Shown here piece by piece: positions 29,413-38,013 of a DNA stretch of 64,000 nt. Within the stretch, counting starts at the first letter, position 1. Each line of letters starts with the position of its first letter. Origin of the DNA: Pasteurella dagmatis (lineage in GTDB: Bacteria; Pseudomonadota; Gammaproteobacteria; Enterobacterales; Pasteurellaceae); contig NZ_LT906448.1 in NCBI RefSeq assembly GCF_900186835.1, positions 992,001 through 1,056,000 on the forward strand, written 5' to 3'. Under the pieces are notes generated by a model, which saw only the letters and a program-made list of their open reading frames with translations, was not told where the DNA came from and did not search any database. Both the position numbers and the translations under genes were made by a program.

Positions 29413-31143
29413 TTAGAATAAGAAATAACGTTGTGCTAAAGAAACTTTTTCAGCAGGTTCACAAGTAATCAACTCACCATCAACACGCACTTCATAACGT
29501 TCTGGATCAACCGTAATTTCTGGGGTTTCGCTATTGTGGACTAAGTCTTTTTTGCTCACATCACGACAGCCTTTTACTGCAATAGTGTCTTTTTCAATGC
29601 CGTATTGCGCTTTGATATTCGCATCGACTGCAGCTTGTGACACAAAATAGACCGCACTTTCACAGTTTGCCTTCGCTTGTGCACCGTACATTGGACGATA
29701 TAAAATCGGCTGTGGAGTTGGGATCGACGCATTTGGGTCACCCATTTTCGCATAGCTAATAAAGCCTTTTTTCATCACAAATTCAGGCTTCACACCAAAG
29801 AACATTGGCTTCCAAAGCACGATATCCGCAAGTTTACCCACTTCTAATGAACCAACGTGTTCTGCAATACCGTGTGCGATTGCTGGGTTAATTGTGTATT
29901 TTGCAATGTAACGCTTAATACGGAAGTTATCATTACCCTCGCTTCCATTTGGTGCAGCTAACTCACCACGTTGACCTTTCATTTTATCAGCGGTCTGCCA
30001 AGTACGAGTAACCACTTCGCCTACTCGTCCCATTGCTTGCGAGTCTGAACTCATAATTGAGAACACACCAATATCGTGCAGAATATCTTCTGCTGCAATG
30101 GTTTCTGGGCGAATACGGCTATCCGCAAATGCAACATCTTCAGGCACACGTTTATCTAAATGGTGGCATACCATCAACATATCCAAATGCTCATCAATGG
30201 TATTTACCGTAAATGGGCGAGTAGGGTTGGTTGAAGCGGGTAACACGTTTGAATACATCGCTGCTTGAATGATATCCGGCGCGTGGCCACCACCAGCACC
30301 TTCCGTATGGAAAGTGTGGATTACACGACCATCAATCGATTTCATTGTATCTTCTAAGAAGCCACATTCATTTAATGTATCAGTATGAATAGCAACTTGA
30401 ATGTCCATTTCATCTGCCACTTTTAATGCAGCATCAATGGTTGCGTGAGTTGCACCCCAGTCTTCGTGAATTTTTAAGCCTAACACACCCGCACGCACCT
30501 GTTCTCTTAATGGTTCTAGCGTTGAACAGTTTCCTTTTCCTAAGAAACCCACATTTACTGGTAATGCTTCACAAGCTTGGAACATCCGTTCAAGGTTAAA
30601 CGCACCTGATGTACAAGTGGTTGCGTGCGTGCCATCTGCCGGGCCTGAACCACCACCAATTAAGGTTGTAATTCCGTTTTCAATAGCATGTTGTGCTTGT
30701 TGTGGACAAATAAAATGTACATGTGTATCAATACCACCCGCTGTCGCAATTAAGTGTGTTCCATTATGTACTTCAGTACTTGCACCAATAATCATATTAG
30801 GTGTCACATTATCCATTGTGTCAGGATTTCCCGCTTGGCCAATGCCCGCAATACGTCCATCACGAATACCTATATCTGCTTTAATTACACCTAAATTTGC
30901 ATCAATAATCATCACGTTTGTGATAACAAAATCTAATACATTTGGATTATCACGAGTTGCGGTGCTTGACTGTGCCATTCCATCACGAACGGATTTACCT
31001 CCGCCAAATTTACACTCATCACCTTTAGTTAATAAATCTTGTTCGACAGTTGCCCATAAATCCGTATCGCCTAAACGCACTTTATCCCCAACCGTTGGAC
31101 CAAAAGTCGCAACATATTGACTACGTGGAATTGTTAATGCCAT
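29413..31143 (-). CDS. ureC: Urease alpha (catalytic) subunit
   Basis: Hydrolyses urea to ammonia and carbamate at a di-nickel centre. 576 residues. The nickel ligands and catalytic residues are visible: GGIDTHVHF (two His), GLKIHEDWG with the lysine that is carbamylated, [22 protein letters not shown], the mobile flap [22 protein letters not shown] (its His is the general acid), and SSDSQAMGR with the nickel-binding Asp. A GAGG site lies 6 bases before the ATG. It is 17 bases after ureB in a ureABCEFGD operon. Confidence 0.98.
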   Translation of the reverse strand: MALTIPRSQYVATFGPTVGDKVRLGDTDLWATVEQDLLTKGDECKFGGGKSVRDGMAQSSTATRDNPNVLDFVITNVMIIDANLGVIKADIGIRDGRIAGIGQAGNPDTMDNVTPNMIIGASTEVHNGTHLIATAGGIDTHVHFICPQQAQHAIENGITTLIGGGSGPADGTHATTCTSGAFNLERMFQACEALPVNVGFLGKGNCSTLEPLREQVRAGVLGLKIHEDWGATHATIDAALKVADEMDIQVAIHTDTLNECGFLEDTMKSIDGRVIHTFHTEGAGGGHAPDIIQAAMYSNVLPASTNPTRPFTVNTIDEHLDMLMVCHHLDKRVPEDVAFADSRIRPETIAAEDILHDIGVFSIMSSDSQAMGRVGEVVTRTWQTADKMKGQRGELAAPNGSEGNDNFRIKRYIAKYTINPAIAHGIAEHVGSLEVGKLADIVLWKPMFFGVKPEFVMKKGFISYAKMGDPNASIPTPQPILYRPMYGAQAKANCESAVYFVSQAAVDANIKAQYGIEKDTIAVKGCRDVSKKDLVHNSETPEITVDPERYEVRVDGELITCEPAEKVSLAQRYFLF

Positions 31144-31159
31144 CGTTTACCTCTATTCC

Positions 31160-31480
31160 TTACTCATCAGCATCAGCTAATTTACCATCAATTTTGTTTT
31201 GGAAACCATAAATCACTTTGTTTCCACCGAACTCGACTAATTCAACCGTTTTTACTTCCCCCGGTTCAAAACGGATTGCATTACCTGATGGTACATTTAA
31301 ACGCATTCCACACGCTAAAGTGCGGTCAAATTCTAAGGCATTATTGGTCTCAAAAAAATGATAATGCGAGCCCACTTGAATTGGTCGATCGCCTTTGTTT
31401 ACCACATCGATTTGCACTGTTTTACGACCAATATTGGCTTCAATATCGCCACTTGCTAATTGATATTCACCTGGAATCAT
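31160..31480 (-). CDS. ureB: Urease beta subunit
   Basis: Structural subunit of urease. 106 residues, beta-rich, with the typical [18 protein letters not shown] start and [11 protein letters not shown] core (the latter containing conserved histidines). It lies between ureA and ureC with short gaps, and all three structural subunits are separate genes as in most Gram-negative ureases. Confidence 0.97.
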   Translation of the reverse strand: MIPGEYQLASGDIEANIGRKTVQIDVVNKGDRPIQVGSHYHFFETNNALEFDRTLACGMRLNVPSGNAIRFEPGEVKTVELVEFGGNKVIYGFQNKIDGKLADADE

Positions 31481-31505
31481 TTAAATTCTTATCCTCTACT
31501 ACAAT

Positions 31506-31808
31506 TTATCTAATCGGATTATGAACAGTTACTAATTTGGTACCATCTGGGAAGGTTGCTTCGATTTGCACTTCGTGTACCATTTCTGCGACCCCTTCCA
31601 TTACATCAGATACTGTCAACAAAGTTGCACCATATTGCATAACCTCAGCTACTGTCATTCCATCACGTGCAGCTTCTTGCAAATGACTCGCAATGTATGC
31701 GATTGATTCCGGATAATTTAATTTCACACCGCGTGCTTTACGTTTAACGGCAAGTTCCCCCGCAAGAAAAAGCATCAACTTTTCTTGTTCTCTTGATGTG
31801 AGATGCAT
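31506..31808 (-). CDS. ureA: Urease gamma subunit
   Basis: Smallest structural subunit of urease, 100 residues, first gene of the operon. It starts with [20 protein letters not shown] and contains the [10 protein letters not shown] segment, both highly conserved. A GAGGAATTAAT ribosome site precedes the ATG. The operon promoter must lie in the long gap upstream. Confidence 0.97.
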   Translation of the reverse strand: MHLTSREQEKLMLFLAGELAVKRKARGVKLNYPESIAYIASHLQEAARDGMTVAEVMQYGATLLTVSDVMEGVAEMVHEVQIEATFPDGTKLVTVHNPIR

Positions 31809-32218
31809 TATTAATTCCTCTGTTGTCGTAGTAAAAACTGAAATGTCTATAAAAAGCGAAAAAATAGATTCTTCATTGATTGATTATCCATTTGAACAAA
31901 CGACGCTTTTTAATCAGATGTGTTATTTGTGGGAGAAAATTGTGCATTTTGAAGCACTTTATTGCTTCAATATAGATGCACACTATAGGTATAGTGGTTT
32001 CATAATATACAACTCGAATTCAACCATTATAAGTGATATGAGCCTGTAAAAAATTAAAAAGTTTCCTGATATTAATATCAGAAAAACGCCCTAAAAACTC
32101 TTCAAACAACGACTAAATTTTAGGGCGAAATCATATTATAATTTTCTAGCTTGTTCAAATGAAAAAATGTGCTTAAAGGCTTATTTAAAATAGCGATTTA
32201 CTTTGAGAAATACTTATC
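31809..32218. other. Upstream region of the urease operon
   Basis: About 410 bases without a convincing gene. A 68-codon plus-strand ORF starting at the ATG at 31843 (open upstream to 31798) is possible but has no ribosome site or recognisable family. Inverted repeats here: TTGAAGCA-N6-TGCTTCAA at 31949-31970, a perfect 16-bp CACTATA-GG-TATAGTG at 31981-31996, and CGCCCTAAAA / TTTTAGGGCG arms at 32087-32096 and 32118-32127. The 16-bp element could be an operator for the urease promoter. Confidence 0.5.
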
Positions 32219-32323
32219 TCAACATTGCTCATTTAATTCTGCGTAACTTCCACATTCAAAAAGCCTATCCAATGCAACTAACGCTTCAAGTGCGGTCATT
32301 TTTAGCCAAGTTTCTTTAATCAA
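32219..32323 (-). pseudogene. Possible small ORF remnant, second frame (34 codons from TTG)
   Basis: From a TTG at 32323 the minus strand reads 34 residues, with an amphipathic Leu/Ala helix (MTALEALVALDRLFECG) and end ELNEQC. It overlaps the end of the 28-codon ORF just upstream in another frame. Together they could be one broken gene of about 60 codons or a coupled pair. An uptake sequence lies inside it. No family is recognised. Confidence 0.3.
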
Positions 32324-32402
32324 TTCTCATACCCCTTTCAGTAATTAAAATTCCATCTGCAATTCTGATTAATTCAACAAATTTATTCAAATCAGCAGTC
32401 AT
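32316..32402 (-). CDS. Small ORF coupled to the LRR gene (28 codons, possibly 5' part of a broken gene)
   Basis: Starts MTADLNKFVELIRIADGIL and ends RGMRID. Its ATG overlaps the end of the FtsK-gamma/LRR gene by 11 bases, a typical coupled arrangement. The downstream 34-codon frame may be its continuation after a frameshift. It is short and unrecognised, so it could also be chance. Confidence 0.3.
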   Translation of the reverse strand: MTADLNKFVELIRIADGILITERGMRID

Positions 32403-33132
32403 AGAACTTTTCTATTTGGATCATCTGCTCTTCCATCGTTTTTCTATATCTTTCAAAAGACTTACGACGCTCATTACTGCGTGCAATCAACTCTGCTTCT
32501 AACTCTAAATCTTCAAATGGATTACCGATTAAATTCACTCTTTCCAATAAATCAAGCTCACACAGCGGTGTAATATCCTGAATTTCATTACCTGAAAGAT
32601 CAACATTGACCAAACTTTTACAATTAGCCAGCTTACTAATATCACGAATCCTCGCAGATCGAATGCTCAAATCCCGTAGGCGATGGAAATAGCGCAAATC
32701 AGGTAAATCCACAATCAATTTATTATTGGAGCACCAGATTTCCGTCAAACAAAAAATTTTGATCAAATCTGTTTTTTCTCTGAGCTGGAGGTCACCCACA
32801 TCCTCAGTCCATTCGTGATCAAGTAGAAAACATTTCGGTTTATCATAGAGATGAATGATAAATACCCTTTTCCAAACATCGGGTAGGTCATTCCACCATT
32901 TTTGTTGCGCATTTGTAATAACCCTAGATAAACGAACCCCCTCATCATTTATTGGTGCAATAATGCCTTTCTTTTCAAGCTTATCTACCATCCTTGCAGC
33001 ACGATTAAATCCCACTTTAAACTTACGTTGTATCTCTGAAATAGAGGCATAAGAACGGTTAATCACAAAAGCTTTAATTTCATCAAATAACTGACTTTCT
33101 TCTAATAATTGATCTGATAATTTTCTATTCAT
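32392..33132 (-). CDS. FtsK-gamma winged helix fused to leucine-rich repeats
   Basis: 246 residues. Residues about 15-66 look like the gamma domain of FtsK, the winged helix that reads KOPS sites on DNA: SISEIQRKFKVGFNRAARMV matches the recognition-helix region, including the Asn-Arg and Arg residues. After a WW-D-LP-VWK segment (79-88), residues about 125-207 hold three to four leucine-rich repeats (LPDLRYFHRLRDLSI, CKSLVNVDLSGNEI, LDLLERVNLIGNPF). No membrane segment or signal peptide. I do not know a described protein with this pairing. The likely role is a DNA-binding sensor or effector in an accessory system. A shared inverted repeat precedes the gene. Confidence 0.7.
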   Translation of the reverse strand: MNRKLSDQLLEESQLFDEIKAFVINRSYASISEIQRKFKVGFNRAARMVDKLEKKGIIAPINDEGVRLSRVITNAQQKWWNDLPDVWKRVFIIHLYDKPKCFLLDHEWTEDVGDLQLREKTDLIKIFCLTEIWCSNNKLIVDLPDLRYFHRLRDLSIRSARIRDISKLANCKSLVNVDLSGNEIQDITPLCELDLLERVNLIGNPFEDLELEAELIARSNERRKSFERYRKTMEEQMIQIEKFYDC

Positions 33133-33181
33133 ATAGCACCTTTTTTCTTTACTTTATCTATTGCTAAAAATACGGATTAAC

Positions 33182-33198
33182 ACGACAAAATATGTCGT
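33182..33198. promoter_or_regulatory. Candidate operator, inverted repeat copy 2
   Basis: ACGACA-AAATA-TGTCGT, a perfect 6-bp inverted repeat with 5-base spacer, 49 bases before the ATG of the FtsK-gamma/LRR gene. It shares CGACA, A..TA spacer ends and TGTCG with the site before the split AAA+ gene. On the gene strand the proximal arm includes TTGTCG. Confidence 0.6.
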
Positions 33199-33216
33199 TA
33201 TAAAACAAGAGATATG

Positions 33217-33249
33217 AAAAAAGCCTGCTCCAATAAAAAACAGGCTTTT
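33217..33249 (-). terminator. Terminator of the WYL regulator gene
   Basis: On the minus strand AAAAGCCTG pairs with CAGGCTTTT, 13-base loop, followed by a T-run. It lies 27 bases after the WYL gene stop. Confidence 0.8.
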
Positions 33250-33275
33250 GAGGTGTGTAACAAGTCAAAAATTTA

Positions 33276-34229
33276 TCATAAATACTCTTTTTTCACATTC
33301 CAAATCTCTTCACCATAGCTTGCAAGCCAGCCATTGAGCATTGCACTTTCGACAACGGTGGCTTGTAGTACATAGTAATCCTCATTTTCTTCAATGACTT
33401 TTTGATCATCTGAGAGAGGTGTTTCGAGTAAATAGAAACCTTGAAGACGATCTATGTGGAAGGTTAAGCGAATTTTTTTGCCCATACCAAAGCCAAAGCG
33501 AGCTTCATTCATATATTGTTTCAAATTGAAATCTTTTGGGCGTTGGAAAGTAAAAGTGGAAGTCTCTACATCAAGGAAACGATGTAGTGCTAAATGGAAA
33601 ATATTGTTGTCTTCATATTGCGCCACTAAATAACAGCTTGGGCCTTGCTGCACCAGAGCAAGCGGTTTGATTTGAGCAGAATGCTCCTTGCCTTGTGGAT
33701 TTTTGTAGCGAATATTCAGCATTTTATTTTGATAAAGTGCGGTACTAATTTTGGCAAAAAATTCTTGATTGATTTTTGCTGGGCGTAAAGGCTGGCTAGT
33801 TGGCGCAATAGCAACTTTACCTAACCACTCACTACCCGCTTTTTTCGCATCATCTTCTAATAAATTGCGTTTTGCTTGCTCAAAAAAAGGTTCCATTGAT
33901 TTCATAATGTTCGGCGGCAATAACGTTTTTAGCTGATCTCTCGCCAACATTAACACCAATGATTGATGTTCATTCAACAAAGGTAAATTTAATCCACTAC
34001 TATTTTCTTTCCATTTATAGCCTGCTGGTTTTTTTCCGTCACAATCTAAATCGTAGCAAAATTGTTCATATAAACTGGATAAATGGCGTTGAATAGAACG
34101 CAAATCACGCTCATAACCACTATCACGCAATTTTTCTTGTAATTCTTTAGTTCCAATACGGCGCGATTTTGGAATTAAGCGTAATAGTTCCAACTGAAAT
34201 TGTAAGGTGCTCAACTTGTCGCCTTTCAT
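33276..34229 (-). CDS. WYL-domain transcriptional regulator
   Basis: 317 residues. The N-terminal winged helix (about 5-70, KELQEKLRDSGYERDLRSIQRHLSSL) binds DNA. The WYL domain (about 150-250) has the SCYLVAQYEDNN strand that stands in for the WYL signature, and a C-terminal WCX-like extension follows. This architecture matches the BrxR/CapW type of dimeric defence-locus repressors that bind inverted repeats and sense nucleic acid or a ligand. It lies 44 bases downstream of uvrB on the same strand. It is the only plausible local regulator for the two CGACA-N5-TGTCG sites. One uptake sequence lies inside the gene. Confidence 0.85.
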   Translation of the reverse strand: MKGDKLSTLQFQLELLRLIPKSRRIGTKELQEKLRDSGYERDLRSIQRHLSSLYEQFCYDLDCDGKKPAGYKWKENSSGLNLPLLNEHQSLVLMLARDQLKTLLPPNIMKSMEPFFEQAKRNLLEDDAKKAGSEWLGKVAIAPTSQPLRPAKINQEFFAKISTALYQNKMLNIRYKNPQGKEHSAQIKPLALVQQGPSCYLVAQYEDNNIFHLALHRFLDVETSTFTFQRPKDFNLKQYMNEARFGFGMGKKIRLTFHIDRLQGFYLLETPLSDDQKVIEENEDYYVLQATVVESAMLNGWLASYGEEIWNVKKEYL

Positions 34230-34273
34230 TTGTTTCTCCTTAAACCTGAATGATTCTTGTTATTTAAAGAACA

Positions 34274-36307
34274 TTAAACCTCAAAAAAATGTTCTCGTAA
34301 TTGCTGTAATTGATCTCGCACTGCGGCCGCTTTTTCAAACTCAAGATCTTGCGCATATTTATACATTTGTTGTTCCAGCTTTTTAATTTGTTGCTGATAT
34401 TCTTTTGGTGTTTGTGGAACTTGATAAAGTGCGGTCGATTCTGCCACTTTTTTCGCATTTTTATTGGCTTTTGCTTTTTGATTTGCACCTTGACCAATAT
34501 CTAACAGCTCGCCCACTTTTTTGTTTAAGGCTTGTGGCACAATACCGTGTTCTTCGTTGTACTTCATTTGTTTTTCACGACGACGATTGGTTTCGCCAAT
34601 CGCTTTTTCCATTGAATTAGTAATACGATCCGCATACAAAATTGCTTTACCTTTGAGGTTACGCGCAGCACGTCCAATGGTTTGGATGAGTGAACGTTCA
34701 GAACGTAAGAAACCTTCTTTGTCCGCATCTAAAATTGCCACTAACGACACTTCTGGGATATCCAAGCCTTCTCGTAATAAATTGATCCCAACCAAAACAT
34801 CAAACTCCCCTAAACGCAGATCTCTAATAATTTCCACACGTTCAACAGTATCAATATCCGAATGTAAATAACGCACTCGAATACCGTGTTCATCTAAATA
34901 ATCTGTTAAATCTTCCGCCATTTTCTTTGTAAGCGTAGTCACTAAAACTCGTTCATTTTGCTCCGCTCTTTGGCGTGCTTCTGACAACAGGTCATCTACT
35001 TGGATTGCCACTGGGCGAATTTCAATTTCAGGATCTAGCAAGCCTGTTGGACGAACAACTTGATCAATAATTTCACCATTTGACTTTTCTAATTCATAAG
35101 GACCTGGAGTCGCAGAAACATAAATTGTTTGTGGTGCTAAACGTTCAAATTCTTCAAAACGTAATGGACGATTGTCTAAGGCGGAGGGCAAACGGAAACC
35201 ATATTCGACCAATGTTTCTTTGCGAGATCTGTCTCCACGATACATACCACCAATTTGTGGTACTGTCACATGGGATTCATCAATAATCAACAAACCGTCT
35301 GATGGAATATAGTCAAATAATGTTGGGGGAGGCTCGCCCTCTTTTCTTCCAGACAAGTAACGTGAATAGTTTTCAATGCCCGAGCAATAACCTAGCTCAT
35401 TCATCATTTCAATATCAAATTGAGTACGTTGTGTAATACGCTGCTCTTCCAATAACTTATTATTTTCCAATAAAAACTTCTTACGTTCTGCGAGCTCCTC
35501 TTTGATTTTTTCAATCGCATCTAAAATACGCTCTCTTGGGGTCACATAGTGCGTTTTTGGATAAATCGTATAACGAGGTACAGCACCAAAATTTGTTCCT
35601 GTTAATGGATCAAATAAACTTAGACGCTCAATTTCATCATCAAATAATTCAACTCTCACTGCTTTATCATCAGATTCTGCTGGGAAAATATCAATAATCT
35701 CACCACGCACACGAAATGTGCCGCGTTGGAAAGCTTGATCATTACGGGTATATTGTAATTCTGCCAATTGCGCCAAAATTTGGCGTTGATTAATAATTGC
35801 ACCAGCTTGTAGATGCAACATCATTTTGAGGTAAGAATCAGGGTCACCCAATCCATAAATTGCCGAAACCGATGCTACTACAATAGTATCTCTGCGTTCT
35901 AAAAAGGATTTCGTGGCTGACAAACGCATCTGTTCAATCTGATCATTAATAGACGCATCTTTTTCAATAAAAGTATCACTACTCGGTACATAGGCTTCAG
36001 GCTGATAATAATCATAGTAAGAAACGAAATATTCCACTGCATTTTCTGGAAAAAAGGCTTTCATTTCAGCATAAAGTTGTGCTGCTAATGTTTTATTTGG
36101 TGCAAGTAACATTGCAGGACGATTTAATTTTGCAATAACATTCGCAATGGTAAATGTTTTACCAGACCCAGTTACGCCGAGTAACGTTTGATGTGCAAGA
36201 CCATTTTCTAACCCTTCAATCAACTGTGTAATGGCTTGTGGTTGATCCCCTGAAGGTGAGAAATCCGAGTGTAAAATAAAGGGTTTTGTATTAATTTTTT
36301 GTGACAT
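34274..36307 (-). CDS. uvrB: Excinuclease ABC subunit B
   Basis: Damage-verifying helicase-like subunit of nucleotide excision repair. 677 residues. Walker A GVTGSGKT (about 44-51), the beta-hairpin region [21 protein letters not shown] (split around 95-115), DESH motif II, the GRAARN motif VI, and the C-terminal UVR domain (about 635-670) that binds UvrC. I see no clear CTG-N10-CAG LexA box in the upstream region. Confidence 0.98.
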   Translation of the reverse strand: MSQKINTKPFILHSDFSPSGDQPQAITQLIEGLENGLAHQTLLGVTGSGKTFTIANVIAKLNRPAMLLAPNKTLAAQLYAEMKAFFPENAVEYFVSYYDYYQPEAYVPSSDTFIEKDASINDQIEQMRLSATKSFLERRDTIVVASVSAIYGLGDPDSYLKMMLHLQAGAIINQRQILAQLAELQYTRNDQAFQRGTFRVRGEIIDIFPAESDDKAVRVELFDDEIERLSLFDPLTGTNFGAVPRYTIYPKTHYVTPRERILDAIEKIKEELAERKKFLLENNKLLEEQRITQRTQFDIEMMNELGYCSGIENYSRYLSGRKEGEPPPTLFDYIPSDGLLIIDESHVTVPQIGGMYRGDRSRKETLVEYGFRLPSALDNRPLRFEEFERLAPQTIYVSATPGPYELEKSNGEIIDQVVRPTGLLDPEIEIRPVAIQVDDLLSEARQRAEQNERVLVTTLTKKMAEDLTDYLDEHGIRVRYLHSDIDTVERVEIIRDLRLGEFDVLVGINLLREGLDIPEVSLVAILDADKEGFLRSERSLIQTIGRAARNLKGKAILYADRITNSMEKAIGETNRRREKQMKYNEEHGIVPQALNKKVGELLDIGQGANQKAKANKNAKKVAESTALYQVPQTPKEYQQQIKKLEQQMYKYAQDLEFEKAAAVRDQLQQLREHFFEV

Positions 36308-36654
36308 AATTTGATATTGTGTAAAAGCGTGTAAAGGCTAAAAAGTGCGGTCAATTTTACCACAATTTTTATACTAATTTCCGATTTAAAAAATCTAAGT
36401 TTTACACAGACTTATATTTGTCAAGTTATAAAGCTCACAATTATTGAAAAAAAATTAAAAATTTTTGTAGATTTTTATTAACTCATTGAAAATAAAGAAA
36501 ATGTCATTTTGCAACCAATTCCATAACCAAACGCCGTGATACCAGTAGTTATCAACTTTCTAGTTCTTTTTTATAAAAGAACTCACAGAGTTATCCACAG
36601 GTTCTGTGGATATAAAAAGTAGCGAAAAAAAAGATAATTTTTTAATTTTTACTG
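36308..36654. other. AT-rich region upstream of uvrB with DnaA-box-like palindrome
   Basis: About 350 bases with no gene, holding the uvrB promoter and one uptake sequence near 36343. It is very AT-rich at 36420-36500. A TATCCACAG-GTT-CTGTGGATA palindrome (36592-36612) gives one perfect DnaA box (TTATCCACA, 36591-36599) and a facing 8/9 match. Confidence 0.6.
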
Positions 36655-36683
36655 TTGACAACGGTAACCAAGATCATTATTAT
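36655..36683 (+). promoter_or_regulatory. Promoter of the tRNA-Asn gene
   Basis: TTGACA (36655-36660), 17-base spacer, TATTAT (36678-36683), then a GC-rich ACGCC discriminator near the expected start, as in stringently controlled stable-RNA promoters. The tRNA begins about 30 bases later. Confidence 0.8.
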
Positions 36684-36716
36684 ACGCCACCTAAATTCCT
36701 TGTGATAAAGAATTTT

Positions 36717-36792
36717 TCCTCCTTAGTTCAGTCGGTAGAACGGCGGACTGTTAATCCGTATGTCGCTGGTTCAAGTCCAGCAGGAGGAGCCA
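36717..36792 (+). tRNA. tRNA-Asn (anticodon GTT)
   Basis: 76 bases with CCA encoded. The acceptor stem TCCTCCT pairs with AGGAGGA, the anticodon loop is CTGTTAA with GTT at 36750-36752, and the T arm GCTGG-TTCAAGT-CCAGC is canonical. All stems pair. Confidence 0.98.
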
Positions 36793-36862
36793 AATTTTTT
36801 CTTTTGGTGAGCTTTTATTTGTCTCCTTTTATAGAAGTTTCATTTTTACCAAAAGAGTTTTT

Positions 36863-36890
36863 AAGCCCATATCCTCCTTATGGGCTTTTA
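36863..36890 (+). terminator. Terminator after tRNA-Asn
   Basis: AAGCCCATA / TATGGGCTT 9-bp stem with a 7-base loop followed by TTTTA and a further T-rich run. Confidence 0.85.
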
Positions 36891-36983
36891 TTTTTTCTCT
36901 TCTCTTTAGATTTAATTCCATATAAGATACACAACTCATTTCGTATGAACTTGACACATCATTACAATTACATAGGATTTTGA

Positions 36984-37952
36984 ATGTTATTAGAAGCTTC
37001 TCTTGCTATCGTTGCTGGCTTAGTTATTTTGGTCTGGAGTGCAGATCGTTTTGTTGATGGCTCTGCAACACTTGCACGCTATCTTGGTATGTCTCAATTA
37101 CTAATTGGTATTTTAATTATTGGTTTTGGTACTTCTATGCCAGAAATGGTAGTATCTGCCTTATCTGCTATCAATGGTAGCCCAGGTATTGCATTAGGTA
37201 ATGCCTACGGTTCTAACATCACTAATATCGCCCTGATTCTTGGTTTAACTGCCTTGATTAAACCATTAAGTGTACATTTCAGCGTGATCAAAAAAGAGCT
37301 TCCGATTTTAATTGCGGTTACAGCTTTATCTATTTATTTCTTATTGGACTTTCAACTCGGTCAACTCGAAGCTATCATTCTTTTAGTCATTTTTGCTATC
37401 TATGTGATGTGGACAATTTGGTCAAGTAAAAAACAAAGAGCGTCTATTCAGGCAGCTTATGCTGAAGATGAACCAGAAGAAGCTATGTCTCTCAAAGCCT
37501 CTCTTTTTTGGATTATTGGTGGCTTAACATTACTTATTTTAAGCTCTCAATTATTAGTTTGGGGAGCGACTACTGTAGCTAGTCATTTCGGTGTAAGTGA
37601 TCTCATCATTGGTTTAACTATTGTCGCAGTAGGCACATCCTTACCTGAAGTTGCAGCCTCAATTGCAGCTGCGCGTAAAGGCGATGTTGATCTTGCAGTA
37701 GGAAACATTATTGGTTCAAACTTATATAACACATTGGCGGTTGTTGGTTTGGCTGGAGCGATTACGCCAATTCAAGCTGAAGCAGAAATTTTATCACGTG
37801 ATATCTCAACAATGACAGGGTTAACACTCTTCTTATTTGTATTAGGCTATGTTGCCTGTAAACGTGGTGGGAAAATTGGTCGTTTTTCAGGTTTCGTTTT
37901 ATTATTAAGCTACGTATCTTATACACTCTACTTAATTCAAAGTGCAGTTTAA
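36984..37952 (+). CDS. Calcium/sodium antiporter (YrbG family)
   Basis: Inner-membrane cation/Ca exchanger of the CaCA superfamily. 322 residues, about ten helices in two inverted halves. The two alpha repeats are clear: GFGTSMPEMVVS with GNAYGSNITN (about 47-82), and VAVGTSLPEVAAS with GNIIGSNLYN (about 213-250). The loop between halves (about 145-170) is acidic and cytoplasmic. Single gene, convergent with zevB. Ca versus other cations cannot be decided from sequence. Confidence 0.9.
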   Translation: MLLEASLAIVAGLVILVWSADRFVDGSATLARYLGMSQLLIGILIIGFGTSMPEMVVSALSAINGSPGIALGNAYGSNITNIALILGLTALIKPLSVHFSVIKKELPILIAVTALSIYFLLDFQLGQLEAIILLVIFAIYVMWTIWSSKKQRASIQAAYAEDEPEEAMSLKASLFWIIGGLTLLILSSQLLVWGATTVASHFGVSDLIIGLTIVAVGTSLPEVAASIAAARKGDVDLAVGNIIGSNLYNTLAVVGLAGAITPIQAEAEILSRDISTMTGLTLFLFVLGYVACKRGGKIGRFSGFVLLLSYVSYTLYLIQSAV

Positions 37953-37969
37953 TAAAAAATTTAATCAAT

Positions 37970-37999
37970 AAAAATGGGGAGCTCAACTTCCCCATTTTT
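37970..37999. terminator. Bidirectional terminator between antiporter and zevB
   Basis: AAAAATGGGGA / TCCCCATTTTT 11-bp stem with an 8-base loop, between convergent genes. Confidence 0.85.
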
Positions 38000-38013
38000 A
38001 TTACACTTTTTAT

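Noticed and set aside
31798..32049. 83-codon plus-strand ORF upstream of urease
   Set aside because: No ribosome site, no recognised family, overlaps palindromes; kept only as a remark within the intergenic entry.
36308..36420. LexA box before uvrB
   Set aside because: No CTG-N10-CAG close to consensus in the upstream stretch.
36420..36613. Possible replication origin
   Set aside because: AT-rich stretch and two DnaA boxes only; too few boxes and no gidA/mnmG or dnaA context, so not called an origin.
36606..36983. 125-codon plus-strand ORF
   Set aside because: It runs straight through the tRNA-Asn gene and its promoter and terminator; a chance frame.
36717..36983. Integrated element at the tRNA-Asn gene
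   Set aside because: No integrase or direct repeat of the tRNA 3' end follows; the next gene is a normal antiporter.
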